Shown here one piece after another: positions 5,138 through 7,528 of a stretch of 7,528 nucleotides of DNA (positions are counted from its first letter, which is position 1; each line of letters opens with the position of its first letter). Source of the stretch: Endomicrobium sp. (GTDB lineage Bacteria > Elusimicrobiota > Endomicrobiia > Endomicrobiales > Endomicrobiaceae); contig JAISRM010000066.1 in the NCBI GenBank assembly GCA_031273645.1, positions 1 to 7,528 on the forward strand. The letters run 5' to 3'. Below the pieces are notes generated by a model. That model saw only the letters and a program-made list of their open reading frames with translations, was not told the DNA's origin and made no database searches. A program made the translations under genes and the position numbers.

Positions 5138-6168
5138 CAGTCCCTTTCTTTTCCGGTTTTACGCGCATTATTGTTTTGATGGTGTTCGCCGTTTTCCACT
5201 TTGCCAAAAACCATTCTTCCGGAAGAATTTTGTATTATTGAAGTTACGTTAAGTTCCATTCTCTTGCCTATGTATTTGCGTCCGTCTTCGGCTACAACCA
5301 TAGTGCCGTCGTCGAGATATCCTACGGCTTGATTTGGCTGGTTGCCGTCTTTTACGAGAAATATCATAAATTTTTCTCCGGGCAGATAAATAGGCGTAAG
5401 CGAATTTCCCAAATCGTTTATGTTTAAAACCGTAATCCCCTGTATAGAAGCCATTTTATTTAAATTGAAATCGGTCGTTATTATTTTTGCTTTTAAATCT
5501 TTTGCAAGCTCTATAAGTTTTGAATCGGTTCCGTGTATAGAAGGATAGTCTTTATCGTATATTCGGGTAAGCGTATTTTCGGATTTTTGCAGCTTTGCGA
5601 CTATATCAAGACCTCTTTTTGAACGGTTTCTTTTTATGGCGTCATTTGAATCAGCAAGAGCCTGAAGTTCATTTAAGACGAATTTCGGTATTACAAGCGT
5701 TGCCAAAATAAACTTAGTTTCGGATATGTCGTAAATTCTTCCGTCTATAATCGCGCTTGTGTCAAGAAGAACCGGCTCATAAGGCTTTTCCTTTTTTGAA
5801 AGCTTAAAAATATCTTTGTCTAAAAGGTCGATTTCATCTTTTTTCTTTACCGCCACGACCATTCCAAAATAGGCGAAAACTATTTTGATAAGAAGCGAGT
5901 ATTTAGCAAAAAAATCATCAACTGAGGCGTTTTCAACATACATGGCGCCGTAATCGATAATTTTTGCCAGAATCAAACCTAAAACTATGCCTATAATGCC
6001 TATTATAAGCGTGTCAAGCGGAGTTTTTTGGAATAAATATTCAAAAAACACTATCGCCAGCGAAATTGCAAGCCCTATAAGAAGATTAGACAGAGAATGT
6101 CCGACTTGAAAATAAGCTATAGACGGTCCTGCTAAAACAATAAGAATCCTTACAATCCAAATCAACAT
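5137..6168 (-). CDS. Membrane-anchored PIN-TRAM domain protein (YacL family)
   Basis: The 343-residue protein has the YacL layout. About four hydrophobic segments fill residues 1-106 (near 4-20, 25-45, 53-70 and 90-107). A PIN nuclease domain follows from about 132 to 255 and a TRAM domain from about 262 to 322 (VGYLDDGTMVVAEDGRKYIG). The PIN acidic set is present: D136 and D142 (LLDTSAIIDGR), E167 (LNELQ), D215 (GTDSKL) and D233 (TTDFNL), so metal-dependent RNA cleavage is plausible. TRAM is an RNA-binding fold. The target of YacL proteins is not established. No antitoxin-like gene is adjacent, so this is a housekeeping protein and not a VapC toxin. GAGGT lies five bases before the ATG and overlaps the aroE stop. 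The neighbouring ispD matches the order in Bacillus. Confidence 0.93.
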   Translation of the reverse strand: MLIWIVRILIVLAGPSIAYFQVGHSLSNLLIGLAISLAIVFFEYLFQKTPLDTLIIGIIGIVLGLILAKIIDYGAMYVENASVDDFFAKYSLLIKIVFAYFGMVVAVKKKDEIDLLDKDIFKLSKKEKPYEPVLLDTSAIIDGRIYDISETKFILATLVIPKFVLNELQALADSNDAIKRNRSKRGLDIVAKLQKSENTLTRIYDKDYPSIHGTDSKLIELAKDLKAKIITTDFNLNKMASIQGITVLNINDLGNSLTPIYLPGEKFMIFLVKDGNQPNQAVGYLDDGTMVVAEDGRKYIGKRMELNVTSIIQNSSGRMVFGKVENGEHHQNNNARKTGKERD

Positions 6169-6170
6169 GA

Positions 6171-6995
6171 TTACCTCATAAATTTTTTCAAAAGCCGCGA
6201 GGCTTTTTTAGTATCCGGATAAATGCCGGTCCAGATTTTAAACGCTTGCGCTCCTTGTCGCGCAAGCATTCCTTCTCCCGAAAAAAATTTTAAATTGTAA
6301 CGTTTTGCAAAAATTTTAAAAGGGGTCTGCTTATTATAAATAAGATCGTAAACAATGGCGTCTTTTTTGACTGACGACGGTTTAAACGGCAGCGCGTCGG
6401 TTTTATTCATGCCGCAGGAAGATGCGTTTACTATAAGATCGGCTTGGGAAATAGCCTCTGCGATTTCGGCGTTTTTTACCGCGCCGACCTTAAAGCGCCG
6501 AGCGATACTTTGCGCTTTTGCAAAAGTTCTGTTTGCGGCCGATATTTTTTTTGCGCCGGCTTTTTTTAAAGCGTAAATAACGGCTTTTGCCGCGCCGCCC
6601 GCTCCGTAAACAAAAACGCTGCTGTTTTTTACTGCGGCTTTTTTTTCTTTTAAGTCGTCTGCAAAACCGCAATAGTCGGTATTATATCCGTAAAGTTTCC
6701 CGTTTTTAAAGGCGACGGTGTTTAGGCTTCCGACGGCTTTTACCGAATCGTCTGCAAAATCAACGCATTTAACTGCGGCGTTTTTATGCGGAACGGTTAC
6801 GTTTATGCCGCAAAATCCCAGCGTTTTAAAAGCTTTAAAAGCTTGTTTTAAATCTTTCGGACTAATTTGCGCGGCTAAGTACAAACAGTTAAGCTTTTCG
6901 TCTTTAAACCACGCGTTATGCATGACCGGCGAAAAAGAATGTTTTACGGGAAAACCTATTACAGCAAATAATTTGGTGTCAGCGTTGAAAAACAT
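6171..6995 (-). CDS. aroE: Shikimate dehydrogenase (NADP+)
   Basis: AroE reduces 3-dehydroshikimate to shikimate with NADPH on the route to aromatic amino acids. The 274 residues include the substrate serines S20 and S22 (HSFSPVMHN), NVTVPHK with catalytic K71, LNTV with N92, and NTD with catalytic D107. They also include the Rossmann loop GAGGAA (131-136), the NADP-binding NRT (155-157) and GEGMLARQGAQAF with Q247. All expected residues are present, and the length is typical. The ATG at 6995 overlaps the end of the preceding TPR gene by 17 bases, and AGAGAGAT upstream serves as a modest ribosome binding site. The paralogues YdiB and AroE-like cannot be fully excluded, but the NRT motif favours the NADP-dependent enzyme. 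Confidence 0.96.
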   Translation of the reverse strand: MFFNADTKLFAVIGFPVKHSFSPVMHNAWFKDEKLNCLYLAAQISPKDLKQAFKAFKTLGFCGINVTVPHKNAAVKCVDFADDSVKAVGSLNTVAFKNGKLYGYNTDYCGFADDLKEKKAAVKNSSVFVYGAGGAAKAVIYALKKAGAKKISAANRTFAKAQSIARRFKVGAVKNAEIAEAISQADLIVNASSCGMNKTDALPFKPSSVKKDAIVYDLIYNKQTPFKIFAKRYNLKFFSGEGMLARQGAQAFKIWTGIYPDTKKASRLLKKFMR

Positions 6996-7431
6996 TTAAT
7001 CTCTCTTGAGCTTCTTTGTTTTGGGGATCTAAAGATAAAAGTTTTTCCCAGACAGCCCTTGCTTTTTTGGAAGATCCGAGACTTTCAAGAACATATCCGT
7101 ATTTGACAAGAAGGTCGGCGTTGTCTGGATTTTCTTTGAGCAGTTTCCCGTATATGTAAAGCGCGTCGCAGTAAATGGCATGCGTTACGGCTTCGTTCCT
7201 TGCGGCTCTGCGCTCTTTTAAAGATGCGTCGGTAAAAGCTATTACCGAGCAGAGAAATCCCAGCAAAAGAAAGCAAACCGAGATTTTTTTTCTTTTTAAA
7301 ATAATGTATCTGTCGTTAAATACTTTTTCGTTAAAAAAAGAATTGATCCTTTGGGCTTTCTGCGGAGAAGAATAATACAGGTACCCGAGAATAAAAAAAA
7401 GCGCTGATAAAAAGTATATCGCTAAAAGCAT
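6979..7431 (-). CDS. Small membrane protein with C-terminal TPR repeats
   Basis: I do not recognise a named family. The 150-residue protein has two hydrophobic segments, about 1-20 (MLLAIYFLSALFFILGYLYY) and 50-67 (ISVCFLLLGFLCSVIAF), joined by a basic loop rich in K and R. Residues about 74-137 form roughly two tetratricopeptide repeats (LYIYGKLLKENPDNADLLVK, then GYVLESLGSSKKARAVWEKL and SLDPQN). The basic loop suggests it faces the cytoplasm, putting the TPR part outside the membrane; this is inference from the positive-inside rule. TPR units usually mediate protein contacts, so a scaffold role is possible. No strong ribosome binding site precedes the ATG. It is the first complete gene of the minus-strand operon and overlaps aroE by 17 bases. 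Confidence 0.8.
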   Translation of the reverse strand: MLLAIYFLSALFFILGYLYYSSPQKAQRINSFFNEKVFNDRYIILKRKKISVCFLLLGFLCSVIAFTDASLKERRAARNEAVTHAIYCDALYIYGKLLKENPDNADLLVKYGYVLESLGSSKKARAVWEKLLSLDPQNKEAQERLNVFQR

Positions 7432-7435
7432 AATT

Positions 7436-7528
7436 TTAATCGGTCTTAAGCATTGCGGATTTTATACAAGCGTCAAATACGCAAAATCCTACTTTAACTT
7501 TGACCATCTCCTTTTGTCTATAAAGGTT
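7436..7528 (-). CDS. Possible 3' end of an upstream minus-strand gene, cut by the window edge
   Basis: One frame is open from the edge to TAA at 7436-7438, ending in FDACIKSAMLKTD. A second frame is also open from the edge and ends at TAG 7489-7491 with the tail IDKRRWSKLK. Both could be the end of a gene, and I recognise neither. The first would leave only four bases before the TPR gene, in keeping with the tight packing of this operon. The AAAAGGAG at about 7509-7516 lies directly against an ATG with no spacing, so it does not mark a start there. Confidence 0.3.
   Translation of the reverse strand, partial: NLYRQKEMVKVKVGFCVFDACIKSAMLKTD

Noticed and set aside
5137..6168. PIN domain as a VapC-type toxin of a toxin-antitoxin pair
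   Set aside because: The protein has four membrane segments and a TRAM domain, and it sits in a conserved housekeeping order without an antitoxin-like partner.

Overview
The window reads as AT-rich bacterial chromosome carrying core-metabolism genes, with an insertion-sequence fragment and a patch of non-coding repeats. The MEP isoprenoid genes (ispD, ispF), shikimate dehydrogenase (aroE) and a YacL-type PIN-TRAM protein show that it is bacterial. The gene content and base composition would suit a low-GC lineage such as Elusimicrobiota/Endomicrobium. That placement is a guess from overall feel, and no marker in the window settles it.

Layout, left to right. (1) 3-230, plus strand: the last 75 codons of a DDE transposase, cut by the window edge. 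(2) 231-414: IS flank with a first copy of a paired-hairpin repeat. (3) 415-2609, minus strand: cysS followed by rlmB, read from a promoter near 2680. (4) 2610-3199: gene-free. It holds the cysS promoter, a 121-bp direct repeat at a 181-bp interval containing dRS3-like palindromes, a second copy of the paired-hairpin repeat, and the probable promoter of the next gene. (5) 3200-3961, plus strand: a 16-codon leader ORF with a strong ribosome binding site, then in the same frame after one stop codon a YrbL-family kinase-like protein. (6) 3945-7431, minus strand: a tight operon of a membrane TPR protein, aroE, the PIN-TRAM protein, ispD and ispF. Its genes overlap or sit 2-3 bases apart. (7) 7432-7528: the unresolved 3' end of another minus-strand gene.

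The minus-strand order PIN-TRAM (yacL) - ispD - ispF - cysS - rlmB is the same as in the Bacillus subtilis yacL-ispD-ispF-gltX-cysE-cysS-mrnC-rlmB cluster, with some genes missing. Here it is broken between ispF and cysS by the oppositely oriented YrbL-like gene and the repeat patch. The simplest reading is that this cassette entered an older operon: it overlaps the 3' end of ispF by 17 bases and leaves cysS-rlmB with their own promoter. The most interesting items are the cassette, its interrupted 5' end, and the repeat family on both sides of cysS-rlmB. I found no CRISPR array, tRNA, rRNA or recognisable defence system.
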